Source: Proteus vulgaris (GTDB lineage Bacteria > Pseudomonadota > Gammaproteobacteria > Enterobacterales > Enterobacteriaceae). Taken from it: DNA of 64,000 nt. This document shows positions 43,866-53,322 of this stretch, in pieces. Position 1 is the stretch's first letter; every line of letters starts with the position of its first letter. Under the pieces are notes generated by a model. The model had not been told where the DNA came from. It searched no databases and saw only the letters and a program-made list of their open reading frames with translations. The position numbers were made by a program, and so were the translations under genes. The DNA lies in NCBI RefSeq assembly GCF_033708015.1, contig NZ_CP137920.1, forward strand, positions 2,852,001 to 2,916,000. The letters run 5' to 3'.

Positions 43866-45392
43866 ATGTCAGACTATCTCTCATTCTTATTAGGCATTGT
43901 GCCTTTAGCCGTGTTGATTTTTATGATCTTAAAAATGAAATCAGCCGTTCACCATGCCGTGCTTGTATCTTTAGTGATAACTGTTGCGCTTGCTATTTTC
44001 CATTGGAACAACACCATTCAATTTGCTTCAGTCTCTATCCTTTATGGTGCAGTTAAAGGATTGTGGCCAATCATTATCGTTATTCTGGCTGCTATTTATA
44101 GTTATAACTTAATGCTAAAAACAGGCGGCATGGATGTACTTAAAGATGTACTCGCTGGCATAAGTGATGATAAGCGTGTGCAAGTTCTGCTTATCTCATG
44201 GTGTTTTGGTGGCTTTCTTGAAGCGGTTGCGGGTTATGGTACTGCGGTTGCCATTCCTATCGGCATTTTAATTGCACTTGGATTTGATCCTTTTAAAGCA
44301 GCCGTTGCCTCTTTGGTAGCCAATACAGTCCCTACTGCTTTTGGCGCAGTCGGTATTCCTGTTTCGATTTTGGCGCAAAACACTGGGCTTGATGTATTAG
44401 TGTTGAGTAAAACGATTATTATTCAATTGGGATTATTTAATATCGTATTGCCTTTTGTCATCGTTGCCATTGCTGGTGGCGGAATTAAAGCAATTAAAGG
44501 TGTCGGATTTATTACCTTAATGTGTGGTATCAGCACACTGATCCCTCAATATATCGTTGCGGCTAATTTAGGTGCTGAATTACCCGCGTTTGCAGGTAGC
44601 TTAGTCAGCTTAATTGTAGTGATTTTTCTTGCTAAACGCATGAAAAACAGCGGTGGTAAACAAAAAAGTGTAAAAAAACATACGGGTAAAGAGTTGTTAG
44701 TCGCAAGCTCTATTTATCTGTTTACCTTTATCTTTATTTTAGCGTGCTCACCTTTATTCCCTACGATCCAAAGCATGGCGGGTGCGATATCCACTAAGAT
44801 CCCATTTGTATTAAGTGACACACAAACGGAATATCAAACCATTGCTTGGTTAAGTACACCGGGGGTATTAATTATACTCGCCAGCTTTGTCGGGGGCACC
44901 ATTCAAGGTGCAAGCGTTTCAACACTTATCTCTGTGCTAGTTAAAACAACTATCCAACTGAAAAACTCCATTATCGCTATCACAGCAATCGTAGCGATGG
45001 CAACCGTCATGGATTTCAGTGGCATGATTGGCAGTATCGCTGAAACCTTAGTCGATTTCACAGGTGCAGGATTTATCTTTATTGCACCAGTAATCGGTGC
45101 ATTAGGAACCTTCGTAACCGGTAGTGACACCAACTCTAACGTACTGTTTGGTAAGCTACAAACCAGTGCCGCAGCTAAACTTAATATTGATCCATTCATT
45201 CTCGCTGCGGCTAATACCTCTGGCGCAACAGGCGGTAAAATGATTTCACCACAAAGTATCGCCATTGCTGTTTCAGCGACAAAAATGGATGGTCAAAGCA
45301 GTGCCATTATGCGTGAAACCTTAAAATACTGTATCGCCTATATCGTTATTCTTGGGGCGAAGATCGGCATTATTTATCATCTAATGAACTAA
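43866..45392 (+). CDS. lldP: L-lactate permease
   Basis: Lactate/proton symporter of the LctP family, 508 residues with about 13 hydrophobic segments. Family motifs are GCxGGFLEAVAGYGTAVAIP-like (SWCFGGFLEAVAGYGTAV), NTVPTAFGAVGIP and the C-terminal GALGTFVTGSDTNSNVLFG. It starts the lldP-lldEFG lactate-use operon. E. coli LldP is somewhat longer (551). Confidence 0.95.
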   Translation: MSDYLSFLLGIVPLAVLIFMILKMKSAVHHAVLVSLVITVALAIFHWNNTIQFASVSILYGAVKGLWPIIIVILAAIYSYNLMLKTGGMDVLKDVLAGISDDKRVQVLLISWCFGGFLEAVAGYGTAVAIPIGILIALGFDPFKAAVASLVANTVPTAFGAVGIPVSILAQNTGLDVLVLSKTIIIQLGLFNIVLPFVIVAIAGGGIKAIKGVGFITLMCGISTLIPQYIVAANLGAELPAFAGSLVSLIVVIFLAKRMKNSGGKQKSVKKHTGKELLVASSIYLFTFIFILACSPLFPTIQSMAGAISTKIPFVLSDTQTEYQTIAWLSTPGVLIILASFVGGTIQGASVSTLISVLVKTTIQLKNSIIAITAIVAMATVMDFSGMIGSIAETLVDFTGAGFIFIAPVIGALGTFVTGSDTNSNVLFGKLQTSAAAKLNIDPFILAAANTSGATGGKMISPQSIAIAVSATKMDGQSSAIMRETLKYCIAYIVILGAKIGIIYHLMN

Positions 45393-45511
45393 TTAATAAG
45401 GAAAAGGGAGCGTGTTCACTCCACTCTCTTTTCCTCCTATAACGAAGCAATAAAAGAATTTTATCTTTAGTAAAAATGACAACATCTGAGCGATGTTTTG
45501 GAGTTCGATTA

Positions 45512-46231
45512 ATGAAAGTTAATTTTTATGCGACTTGTCTTGGTGATGTGCTGAAAGCAGATTCAGCCCGAGACACCGTCTTGTTACTTGAAAAATTAGG
45601 CTGTGAAGTCTTATTTCAAGAACGTCAAGGTTGCTGTGGTCAGCCAGCGCTTAATAGCGGTTATGTTAATAACGCAAAACCGGCCATGAAATCGTTAATT
45701 GAAACATTGGAAGTAAACGACTATCCCATAATTTCACCCGCTGGCTCCTGTACTTATGCCATTAAAGGTTATCCAACGTATCTTGCAGATGAACCACAAT
45801 GGGCATTACGGGCACAAGGTGTTGCCGATCGCCTTATTGATTTAACCAGTTTTATTGTTAACACCCTTGGTGTTGTTGATGTAGGTGCTCGCCTACCGGG
45901 TAAAGCGGTTTATCATCCATCTTGCAGTTTAACCCGAAAATTAGGTGTCGTTAGTGAGCCTTTAACACTGTTAAAACATGTTGAAGGCCTTGAAATTTTG
46001 CCTTTTGCAAACTCAGAAACCTGCTGTGGCTTTGGGGGAACTTTCTCCGTGAAGATGTCTGAAATTTCAGGCGAGATGGTAACTGAAAAAGTAAAACATA
46101 TTATGGAGGTAAGCCCTGATTATGTCATTGGTGCCGATACAAGCTGCTTAATCAACATTCAAGGTCGTTTAAGTCGTGAAAAGCGCCCTGTAAAAGTGTT
46201 GCATATTGCACAAGTTTTAATGAGCCAATAA
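45512..46231 (+). CDS. lldE: L-lactate dehydrogenase complex subunit LldE (LutA)
   Basis: Iron-sulfur subunit of the LutABC/LldEFG L-lactate oxidase. The start is placed at the ATG of MKVNFYATC, eight bases after GGAG, giving 239 residues as in E. coli YkgE. Two CCG domains are visible (GCCGQPALNSG and ETCCGFGGTFS). It passes electrons from lactate toward quinone with the next two genes. Confidence 0.94.
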   Translation: MKVNFYATCLGDVLKADSARDTVLLLEKLGCEVLFQERQGCCGQPALNSGYVNNAKPAMKSLIETLEVNDYPIISPAGSCTYAIKGYPTYLADEPQWALRAQGVADRLIDLTSFIVNTLGVVDVGARLPGKAVYHPSCSLTRKLGVVSEPLTLLKHVEGLEILPFANSETCCGFGGTFSVKMSEISGEMVTEKVKHIMEVSPDYVIGADTSCLINIQGRLSREKRPVKVLHIAQVLMSQ

Positions 46232-46243
46232 GGGAGCCTGCTT

Positions 46244-47665
46244 ATGTCTATCAAAACCAGTGATATCGATTTCAGACCTCGTCTAGAACATGAAATGAAA
46301 GACACAATCATGCGTAATGCGGTTGTTATGGCGCAAGAACGCATAGGGGCTAACCGTCAAATCATGGTAAAGGAACTGGGTAATTGGGAAGAATGGCGCG
46401 ATCGCGCTGAACAAATCCGTAACCATGTTCTCGAAAACTTAGATGCTTATCTCTATCAATTATCTGAAAAAGTGACTGAAAACGGAGGCCATGTTTATTT
46501 TGCTAAAACAGCAGAAGACGCCTCTCGTTATATTTGTGACGTTGCCAAAAAGAAAAACGCGAAGAAGATTGTAAAATCTAAATCAATGGTCACCGAAGAA
46601 ATAGGGATGAATAAAGCCTTACAAAATGAAGGTATTGAGATCATCGAAACTGATCTGGGTGAATATATTCTTCAATTAGATAACGATCCGCCGTCTCATA
46701 TTGTGGTTCCGGCGATCCACAAAGACCGTTATCAAATTCGCAAAGTCTTAAATGAAAAACTCAATTATGAAGGCAGTGAAACGCCTGAAGATATGACACT
46801 TTTCATTAGACAACGTATCAGACAAGACTTCCTTTCTGCTGATATTGGTGTTACTGGCTGTAACTTTGCCGTAGCTGAGACAGGTACTGTCTGTTTAGTC
46901 ACCAATGAAGGTAATGCACGGATGACTACAACATTACCTAAAACCCATATAGCAGTTATGGGTATGGAACGAGTGGCACCCACCTTTGAAGAAGTTGATC
47001 CGTTGATCACCATGTTATGTCGTAGCGCCGTTGGCTCACGTTTAACCAGTTATAACACTTGGGTGACTGGCCCACGTGAAGCAGGCAATGCTGACGGCCC
47101 AGAAGAGTTCCATTTGGTGATTGTAGACAATGGCCGTTCTGAAATTTTAGGGTCACAATTTAAAGATATTTTGCGTTGTATTCGCTGTGGTGCTTGCCTT
47201 AATACGTGCCCTGCTTATCGTAATATTGGGGGGCATGCTTATGGCTCAATTTATCCAGGCCCAATCGGTGCAGTAATTTCTCCGCTATTAGGCGGTTATA
47301 AAGATTTCCACGATCTTCCTTATGCATGTTCACTATGTAATGCTTGTAATGTGGTTTGCCCAGTCAAAATTCCTTTAGCACAACTGATTTTAAAGCATCG
47401 CCGAGTCATGGCAGAAACAGGCCTTACACCAAAAGCAGAACGTCGAGTCACCGGTATGTTTAATTATATCAACTCACATCCTGCCCTTTGGAAAGTAGGT
47501 ATGAATGTTGGTGCGAAAATGGCGGGATTAATGATCAAAAATGGTTCTACACCAATCAAAATCAGTGTTCTTAACGATTGGATGAGATCACGTGATCTTC
47601 CTAAACCGGATGGTTATAGCTTCCGTAGTTGGTTTAAACGCCATAAAGCAGAAGGGAAAAAATAA
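46244..47665 (+). CDS. lldF: L-lactate dehydrogenase complex subunit LldF (LutB)
   Basis: Iron-sulfur protein of 473 residues (YkgF family). The N-terminal LUD domain is followed by two 4Fe-4S motifs, CIRCGACLNTCPAYRNIGG and CSLCNACNVVCPVKIP. It starts 12 bases after lldE, and its stop is one base before the lldG start codon, so the three are co-translated. Confidence 0.95.
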   Translation: MSIKTSDIDFRPRLEHEMKDTIMRNAVVMAQERIGANRQIMVKELGNWEEWRDRAEQIRNHVLENLDAYLYQLSEKVTENGGHVYFAKTAEDASRYICDVAKKKNAKKIVKSKSMVTEEIGMNKALQNEGIEIIETDLGEYILQLDNDPPSHIVVPAIHKDRYQIRKVLNEKLNYEGSETPEDMTLFIRQRIRQDFLSADIGVTGCNFAVAETGTVCLVTNEGNARMTTTLPKTHIAVMGMERVAPTFEEVDPLITMLCRSAVGSRLTSYNTWVTGPREAGNADGPEEFHLVIVDNGRSEILGSQFKDILRCIRCGACLNTCPAYRNIGGHAYGSIYPGPIGAVISPLLGGYKDFHDLPYACSLCNACNVVCPVKIPLAQLILKHRRVMAETGLTPKAERRVTGMFNYINSHPALWKVGMNVGAKMAGLMIKNGSTPIKISVLNDWMRSRDLPKPDGYSFRSWFKRHKAEGKK

Positions 47666-47666
47666 T

Positions 47667-48371
47667 ATGTTAAACGAACAAAATCGTAATGAATTTCTGC
47701 AAACTATTGCCGAAAAATTAGGGCGTCCTATTGCGCATAAGCCACAACCACAACCTGCACCTGTGAATGATTTAGCAAAAACACGCTTAACTAACTTGAC
47801 TCAAGATGAATTATGCAACGCGTTCACTGACTTTGCACAAACTCAAATGGTGAAATGTGTTGTTAGCAAACCTGATGAAGTTATTAATAGCCTAATTGAG
47901 CTATGTGAAAGTTATGATTGTAAAGGCTCGGTGGTAATAAGTGGTGATGAGCGTTTAAATGCACTTGGCGTCACAAAAGCCGTTAGCGAAAAATACGAAA
48001 CTTATGTTTGGGATCCCGCTCTTGGTCATGAAAATATAATTCATGCTGAACGCTCTCAAATCGGGATTGTTTTTGCTGAAGCCGGCTTAACAGAATCTGG
48101 TGGGATCGTTCTATTTTCGTCTCCAGAGAAAGGGCGTGCCGTGAGTTTATTACCTGAAACCTCAATTGTTATCCTACGTAAAAGTGATATTTTGCCTCGT
48201 GTGGCTCAAATTGCTGAGCGTTTACATAAAATGGCTCAAGAAGGAATGAGAATGCCGTCTTGTATCAATTTAATTGGTGGTGCAAGTTCTACTGCTGATA
48301 TTGAATTGATTAAAGTATGGGGGGTTCATGGCCCTGTTCATGCGGCTTATTTGATTATTGAAGATTGCTAA
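47667..48371 (+). CDS. lldG: L-lactate dehydrogenase complex subunit LldG (LutC)
   Basis: LUD-domain protein of 234 residues (YkgG). The ATG at 47667 is one base past the lldF stop, and GAAGGG lies 10 bases upstream; a longer frame from 47592 lies inside lldF. Motifs include GIVFAEAGLTESGGIVLFSS and SCINLIGGASSTADIE. It completes the lactate oxidase; a terminator follows. No lldR-like regulator gene is present in this locus. Confidence 0.94.
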   Translation: MLNEQNRNEFLQTIAEKLGRPIAHKPQPQPAPVNDLAKTRLTNLTQDELCNAFTDFAQTQMVKCVVSKPDEVINSLIELCESYDCKGSVVISGDERLNALGVTKAVSEKYETYVWDPALGHENIIHAERSQIGIVFAEAGLTESGGIVLFSSPEKGRAVSLLPETSIVILRKSDILPRVAQIAERLHKMAQEGMRMPSCINLIGGASSTADIELIKVWGVHGPVHAAYLIIEDC

Positions 48372-48442
48372 TTCAAGATAAAACGACGTTAAAACGATAA
48401 CAAAATAGCGCACAGTCAGAGTTAATCATCAATGCCTAAATC

Positions 48443-48480
48443 AAACCCAAAAGATAAGTTAATGGCTTTTGGGTTTTTCT
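48443..48480 (+). terminator. Intrinsic terminator of the lld operon
   Basis: AAACCCAAAAG pairs with CTTTTGGGTTT, followed by TTCT. It lies about 70 bases after lldG. Confidence 0.8.
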
Positions 48481-48494
48481 CTATTATTAACCAA

Positions 48495-48899
48495 TTAGTT
48501 ATTCAATAATATTTTTGCTCTCCATTGATTTAATTTTATTTCACATGCGAGTAAAACATCGCCTGCCCCCGTTCCTCCCATTAATAGTGCAGATTGTCGT
48601 TGACATTCAGCACTTCTAAATTGAATAAAATGCTGTTGAGAACTCGCTAATGCATCAATGGCACTTTTTGCTGCAACAGAATCCGTATCTTCAAGATCAC
48701 TCTTACTTTTGTCATAAATGACATTCATTTGCTGTTCTGCCAGTTTTAACTCATCCAATAAACAGGCTTGCACTGCTGTTCTTGGTTCGTTTGCGGTCAC
48801 TTCATAACATTTGGCTAAAGGATCGTATTTACCTTGTGCCGAAGAATAAAAGCTAACTGTAAGTAAGCTACAAGAGATCAAAAATAGACTTATCTTCAC
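48495..48899 (-). CDS. LprI/DUF1311 family lysozyme-inhibitor-like protein
   Basis: Exported protein of 134 residues with a signal peptide (LFLISCSLLTVSFYSSAQG). The DUF1311 pattern is clear: a Cys in VQACLLDELKLAEQQMNVIY, FIQFRSAECQRQSAL, and a late Cys in LLACEIKLNQWRAKIL. Family members of this type inhibit lysozyme in mycobacteria (LprI); the function here is inferred. Confidence 0.82.
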   Translation of the reverse strand: MKISLFLISCSLLTVSFYSSAQGKYDPLAKCYEVTANEPRTAVQACLLDELKLAEQQMNVIYDKSKSDLEDTDSVAAKSAIDALASSQQHFIQFRSAECQRQSALLMGGTGAGDVLLACEIKLNQWRAKILLNN

Positions 48900-49352
48900 A
48901 CCAACTCCTTATAGATATTTATAATAAGATTTATGTTCAACATAATGTATAAAATAACGAATATCACATCTATTAGTGCGAATAACTTCATTTTAGGATA
49001 TATCGTATCTGACTTGATAATTTTAAATTTCAATCAAATAATAATAAGAAGAAAACATAATTAATATTTTTTGATTTAAAAATATTTTGCTTATTTTTAT
49101 CAAGTAAACATTATTTCACACAATATCAATAGATTAAAAATCCACCAAGGATCTTTAAAATAGTCATTTACTACTTTAATTTTTCTTTCAATTGATAAAA
49201 TAACAAACTTTCGTATATTGAAAAAAATTCACCATTTCAATTTTCACTCTTTTTTTCTTAACGTAGCGATAGAAAACCCGCTTTTTTTGCAGTAATCTCA
49301 TACCACTCTTATTGGCAATTTTTGCCTAAAAACGACCACTGGTATCACCGAT
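48900..49352. other. Gene-free AT-rich stretch
   Basis: About 450 AT-rich bases between divergent genes. I see no supported ORF, tRNA or clear operator. Promoters of both flanking genes should be here. Confidence 0.4.
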
Positions 49353-49697
49353 ATGTTCTATAAATTCACCCCTATTATTCTTCTCATAATTTCCAACGTT
49401 TTTATGACATTTGCTTGGTATGGACATCTAAAATATGGCAATAAACCCCTTATTATTGTCATTATTTTAAGCTGGCTAATCGCATTCGTTGAATACTGTT
49501 TTGCCGTACCCGCAAATCGCATTGGTCATAATTACTACAGTGCAGCAGAATTAAAAACCATACAAGAAGTGATTACATTAACCATTTTCGCTATTTTTTC
49601 TGTCACTTACTTAGGTGAAAATTTTACATTAAATCACTTTATTGGTTTTCTTTTAATTGGGGCGGGCGCGTTATTTATTTTTAAAGGTCCTTTTTAG
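49353..49697 (+). CDS. DMT-like membrane protein, DUF486 family
   Basis: Membrane protein of 114 residues with four predicted helices (about 5-24, 32-50, 72-90, 93-112). The DUF486 signatures are FMTFAWYGHLKYGNKPL, WLIAFVEYCFAVPANRIG and the YYSAAELKTIQEVITL segment. Small multidrug-resistance-like proteins of this family have unknown substrates. Confidence 0.88.
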   Translation: MFYKFTPIILLIISNVFMTFAWYGHLKYGNKPLIIVIILSWLIAFVEYCFAVPANRIGHNYYSAAELKTIQEVITLTIFAIFSVTYLGENFTLNHFIGFLLIGAGALFIFKGPF

Positions 49698-49763
49698 AAA
49701 AACCTATCAATAGATATCGTCAGCGTGTTTTCTAAGCCTATTATCTACTTTTGTTTTATTATC

Positions 49764-49793
49764 GCCTTATCAAAATTGATAAGGCTTTTTTTA
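49764..49793 (+). terminator. Intrinsic terminator after the DUF486 gene
   Basis: GCCTTATCA-AAAT-TGATAAGGC is a perfect stem followed by seven T. Confidence 0.9.
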
Positions 49794-49962
49794 TTTAAAT
49801 CCGAATCTTTTGATTACTTTTAATACTATTTATAGTGTGGTTTTTACAAACGTTCAAATAACACCATTGTTTATCATTAAGTGATATAGTCTACCCATAT
49901 GATTTTTACAAAATAATAACCTATTTTTTAATAAAAATATTCCATGTATAAAAACATTTATC

Positions 49963-50065
49963 TTGAAAAATATTTTTCATTTAGCGCATAATGACTACTC
50001 TAAGAGAAGCATCGTTTCTCTGTCTTTTTTTGCCTCTCTTAAACTGCCGCACCTGTAAAAGGTGC
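49963..50065 (+). promoter_or_regulatory. Promoter and two leader hairpins before the YkgJ-like gene
   Basis: TTGAAA, 18 bases, CATAAT (49963-49992) is a good sigma-70 promoter. It is followed by AGAGAA-GCATCG-TTCTCT and then a T-run (50003-50031), which looks like an intrinsic terminator. A second hairpin, GCACC-TGTAAAA-GGTGC, is at 50049-50065. The layout suggests an attenuated leader or a very short RNA. Confidence 0.45.
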
Positions 50066-50103
50066 ATTTTATCACTTTAACGTCAGATAAAATGGTATCT
50101 GGT

Positions 50104-50487
50104 ATGAGCAAACATTCTAACGATTTTATTTATATGCAGGATAATCCCTGTATGCATTGTGGTGCTTGTTGCGCCTATTTTAGAGTTTCGTTCTATTGGG
50201 CAGAAATGGTAAGTGGTGGCGGTGTGGTTCCTGATGAATTAACAGAACCATTAACACCTTTTCTCTCTTGCATGAAAGGAACGAATTCTAAGAAACCACG
50301 TTGTGACAAACTGGTCGGTGAAGTTGGAGAGTGTGTAAGCTGTTCTATCTATGAACAACGTCCCTCTCCTTGTCGTGAGTTTCAACAATCTTGGGTAAAT
50401 GGTGTCCCTAATGAAGCTTGTGATCGTGCGAGAGCGGCTTATGGTTTACCTCCATTAACTCATGTCACCTTACCTCACACCGCGTAA
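50104..50487 (+). CDS. YkgJ family cysteine-cluster protein
   Basis: Protein of 127 residues with the CxxCxxC-type cluster [21 protein letters not shown] and later Cys in [30 protein letters not shown] and [15 protein letters not shown]. These are the ligands of a predicted zinc or iron-sulfur centre. The start is uncertain: ATG at 50104 or 50092; a GTG at 50062 lies inside a hairpin and is rejected. Function unknown. Confidence 0.88.
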   Translation: MSKHSNDFIYMQDNPCMHCGACCAYFRVSFYWAEMVSGGGVVPDELTEPLTPFLSCMKGTNSKKPRCDKLVGEVGECVSCSIYEQRPSPCREFQQSWVNGVPNEACDRARAAYGLPPLTHVTLPHTA

Positions 50488-50594
50488 AACATCAGAGGGG
50501 TTAAGCCCCTCCTGATTATTGAGTTTCCTCCAACCTGTTTTTATTAAAAATAAAATAACAGCAAAAAAAAATCATTATTAAATAATATGTTAGT

Positions 50595-50625
50595 TTGACT
50601 TTATTTTTAAATAACCTAGTATATA
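50595..50625 (+). promoter_or_regulatory. Promoter of the 29-aa membrane-protein gene
   Basis: TTGACT is followed at 16-19 bases by overlapping -10 candidates (TAGTAT, TATATA). It lies about 75 bases before the Shine-Dalgarno of the small gene. Confidence 0.5.
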
Positions 50626-50696
50626 AGGTAATGAATTAATAACGTGTATTTAGTGAGGTTTTTTATTTAAAAATAGCAACAAACTTGGAGGACATT

Positions 50697-50786
50697 ATGA
50701 TCAGTAGCTCTTTTTTTATCCTTTTCCTTTCTTTTATCTGTTCTACTGCTGTCGTTAGTATGTTACTCGGTGGCTTAGAGGAATAA
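50697..50786 (+). CDS. Small single-helix membrane protein, 29 aa
   Basis: A 29-codon ORF starts at an ATG preceded by TTGGAGGACATT, a near-perfect Shine-Dalgarno at ideal spacing. The product is one hydrophobic helix (about residues 6-25, FFILFLSFICSTAVVSMLLG) ending in LEE. A promoter lies upstream and a strong terminator 40 bases downstream, so it forms its own transcription unit. A 12-codon ORF (50789-50827) follows and may be noise. The size and shape fit known regulatory small membrane proteins; no name is recognised. Confidence 0.6.
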   Translation: MISSSFFILFLSFICSTAVVSMLLGGLEE

Positions 50787-50824
50787 TTATGAATATTTCA
50801 GATGAAAATATTCTCCCACAGAAA

Positions 50825-50870
50825 TAATGCCCATACTGATTTTCTATAAAGTATGGGCATTATTTTATTT
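50825..50870 (+). terminator. Intrinsic terminator of the small-protein unit
   Basis: AATGCCCATACT pairs perfectly with AGTATGGGCATT across a 12-base loop and is followed by ATTTTATTT. Confidence 0.85.
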
Positions 50871-50960
50871 ACTGTTTAAATTTTATCTCTATTTTTACTA
50901 TTATTATTTTTATTCTATTTTTATAAAAAACTAAACGCCTCAATTTTTTCGTTTACTTAT

Positions 50961-51548
50961 TTAGTAGGTAAAATGCCCCGTTATTTTCCATGAAAATAAG
51001 ACATCCTCAGCAACCTGCCCAAACCCAATATTATGCATAACTAGATAACGTTGGTTATCCCAGCTTTTCTTATTTACTACAATACCAATATGAGGTCGTC
51101 CATTATCTAAACGCCAGCTAACTATATCGCCTGGGACATAATCTTCTGCATTTTTTGTAATCGGTTTTACTTTTCCTTTTCGTGTAAAAAAGACTTCTAA
51201 ATTGGGAACGCGACGGTGATCAATATTCGTATCAGGCTTATTCAATCCCCACATTCGTTTACTTGGATAAGCGGAAAAGTTTGCCTTAATATCTTCATGC
51301 AATAGTTTTTGTAAATCGATATCAATCCCACGATAACTACGAATAATCACATCACTACATACTCCTTTATAAGCAGGCACATCCCCCATTGGGTAATCTA
51401 TTTTACGATAATCAGCATCGTAAAATACGGCTCTTGGTAAGTTGGCGGCATACTCCACCAGCTTTTTATTTTGTTCTGAGGTTATCGCTTGTGCACTTGA
51501 AAAAGGAATAACAAGTAAGAGTAAAACGCTTATTTTCATTATGTTCAC
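50961..51548 (-). CDS. DUF1287 (YijF-like) exported protein
   Basis: Exported protein of 195 residues with a signal peptide (ISVLLLLVIPFSSAQA). DUF1287 signatures are YDADYRKIDYPMGDVP, YKGVCSDVIIRSYR (candidate active Cys), DIVSWRLDNGRPHIGIVV (candidate His) and VMHNIGFG. The GTG start is preferred because GGAG lies eight bases upstream of it, while the ATG three codons on is too far. A cell-wall amidase-like role is possible. Confidence 0.86.
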   Translation of the reverse strand: MNIMKISVLLLLVIPFSSAQAITSEQNKKLVEYAANLPRAVFYDADYRKIDYPMGDVPAYKGVCSDVIIRSYRGIDIDLQKLLHEDIKANFSAYPSKRMWGLNKPDTNIDHRRVPNLEVFFTRKGKVKPITKNAEDYVPGDIVSWRLDNGRPHIGIVVNKKSWDNQRYLVMHNIGFGQVAEDVLFSWKITGHFTY

Positions 51549-51671
51549 TGTGTGTTCTCCATGAAAAAGTGTAATCCATTATTTAAGAAGGAAATAACGT
51601 TATCTGTTTATACTGATAAAGCACAGTATAAAAATATAAGGGAAGTCTTAATTCGTTTTGAGAATAGAGAT

Positions 51672-51707
51672 AAAAAAACCGAGCCACCTTTACGGTAAGC
51701 TCGGCTG
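51672..51707 (-). terminator. Intrinsic terminator after the MFS gene
   Basis: On the minus strand CCGAGC pairs with GCTCGG, with an inner GG/CC pair, and is followed by seven T. Confidence 0.8.
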
Positions 51708-51756
51708 ATGAATAAGAGCAAAAGAGCAAGAAAGAGAGTCAATAAAAGAAAACAGT

Positions 51757-52944
51757 TTAGTTCAACACAATATGGCTTTTACGGCGTAAACTTGCAAAGA
51801 GCATGTAAATTGCCGTCACTAATAACACCACAAAGAAAAAATTCATGATGCCATTGTTAGCTTGCGCCATAAACATTCCTGCCCCTAAAGGCCCAATTGC
51901 AGAACCAATGCTATAACTTAATAGCATCACTTGTGTAATCGCGACAATGTAACTGGCATTCACATGATCACATGCCAATGTAATAGCGATAGGATAAAGT
52001 GCAAAAGAAGACATTCCTAATAGCGCTAGTGCAATAATAAGCACTATATAATCACTAGAAAGATAAGTCAGTCCCATGGCAAAAACGCCCACTAAACACA
52101 TCATCGCTAATAACAGTGTCTTGCTTATCATCACAGACAATTTACTAATAATAGGCTGAACCACCATTCCGCCTAAAATAATTGCTGCCATCAACACACC
52201 AATTTGGTCTGTTGTAAACTGTCCTTGATTTAAAGCCAACGGCATCATGCCATAAATACTGCCCATCACAATACCAGATACCATGCAGCCCACTAAAGCC
52301 GCCTTATTTAATCGGCTCATCTGCTTGAGTGACAAACCTTTATGATCATGCCCTTGTGGTTGTCCTTGTTTAAAAAACAGAGGCGGTAATACGGCGATTA
52401 ATAACAAAACTAATATCGCCATAAATGGGATAGCCCCTTGCGCACCAATTGCACCAATCGCCAATTGACCTAATGTTGTACCACCATATAGCGAGGTCAT
52501 ATAGAAGCCTAAACGTTTAGCTCGCTCTTTAGGATTATCGCCAATTAATAGCCACGACTCGACAACAACAAATATACCTGCGACCGCCATACCACCAATA
52601 AAACGGAAAACCATCCATGCTGATAAATAAGGCATTAAAGGCAACACACCGACAGTCACCGCCAGTAATAATAAAAATACAACGAAAGAGAGGCGATGCC
52701 CTATTCTTGCAATAATAGGTTCTATCATGACTGAACCTATTAACAGTCCAATAAAATAAATACTTGCTAACCAACTGGCATAAAGTGTATCCATTCCAAA
52801 ACTGCTCATAGACAGTGGAATTAAACTCATTAAATAGCCTGACGCGATAGCAAATACCGTTAACCCAGCCACAGGTACTAATGTACTGTCGCCTTTGCGT
52901 ACCAAAGTAGTGTTCTGTTTCACTACCCTCGTCTCCACAATCAA
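51757..52944 (-). CDS. MFS transporter, YcaD-like
   Basis: Major facilitator of 395 residues with 12 hydrophobic segments. YcaD-type features are FGMDTLYASWLASIYFIGLL, GSVMIEPIIARIGHRLSF, FIGGMAVAGIFVVVESWLL and KERAKRLGFYMTSLYGGTTL. The substrate is unknown. Single gene with its own terminator. Confidence 0.87.
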   Translation of the reverse strand: MIVETRVVKQNTTLVRKGDSTLVPVAGLTVFAIASGYLMSLIPLSMSSFGMDTLYASWLASIYFIGLLIGSVMIEPIIARIGHRLSFVVFLLLLAVTVGVLPLMPYLSAWMVFRFIGGMAVAGIFVVVESWLLIGDNPKERAKRLGFYMTSLYGGTTLGQLAIGAIGAQGAIPFMAILVLLLIAVLPPLFFKQGQPQGHDHKGLSLKQMSRLNKAALVGCMVSGIVMGSIYGMMPLALNQGQFTTDQIGVLMAAIILGGMVVQPIISKLSVMISKTLLLAMMCLVGVFAMGLTYLSSDYIVLIIALALLGMSSFALYPIAITLACDHVNASYIVAITQVMLLSYSIGSAIGPLGAGMFMAQANNGIMNFFFVVLLVTAIYMLFASLRRKSHIVLN

Positions 52945-53322
52945 AACGGTTGATGATGCGCTGTTTTCTCGATGCCTGATAGAGGCCGTTTTTTTATCTA
53001 GGAAAGATAAAAAAACAAAGGTGAAAACAGTGGATGGCGTCCCTAAGTTCAGGAGACGCGAATATAGCGTTTAAATGATAATAAATAAAATTATAAAATC
53101 TAATGCCAGAAAACAATTTTATTTATCTCAAACAGGATTATCACCTTTTTCTGCTAAAAAGAAATAGCGTTAATCTAATATTTATTTTTATTAAAAGATA
53201 AGTATTTTTTTATTAAGAACCATTACGCGGAAATACGTACTAAATAAAATAAAAATAATAAATATTCATAGCTATCCTATTGTTACCCGCTAAGATAGCT
53301 AAAAATAAAGCGATTTTTTTGT
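52945..53322. other. Gene-free stretch with an inverted repeat
   Basis: About 380 AT-rich bases between two minus-strand genes. A perfect inverted repeat with 12-base arms (GTTTTTTTATCT and AGATAAAAAAAC, loop AGGAA) lies at 52988-53016. The MFS promoter should be here. No ORF is supported. Confidence 0.5.

Noticed and set aside
50789..50827. 12-codon ORF after the 29-aa gene
   Set aside because: Too short to judge; it may simply precede the terminator. Mentioned with the neighbouring gene instead.
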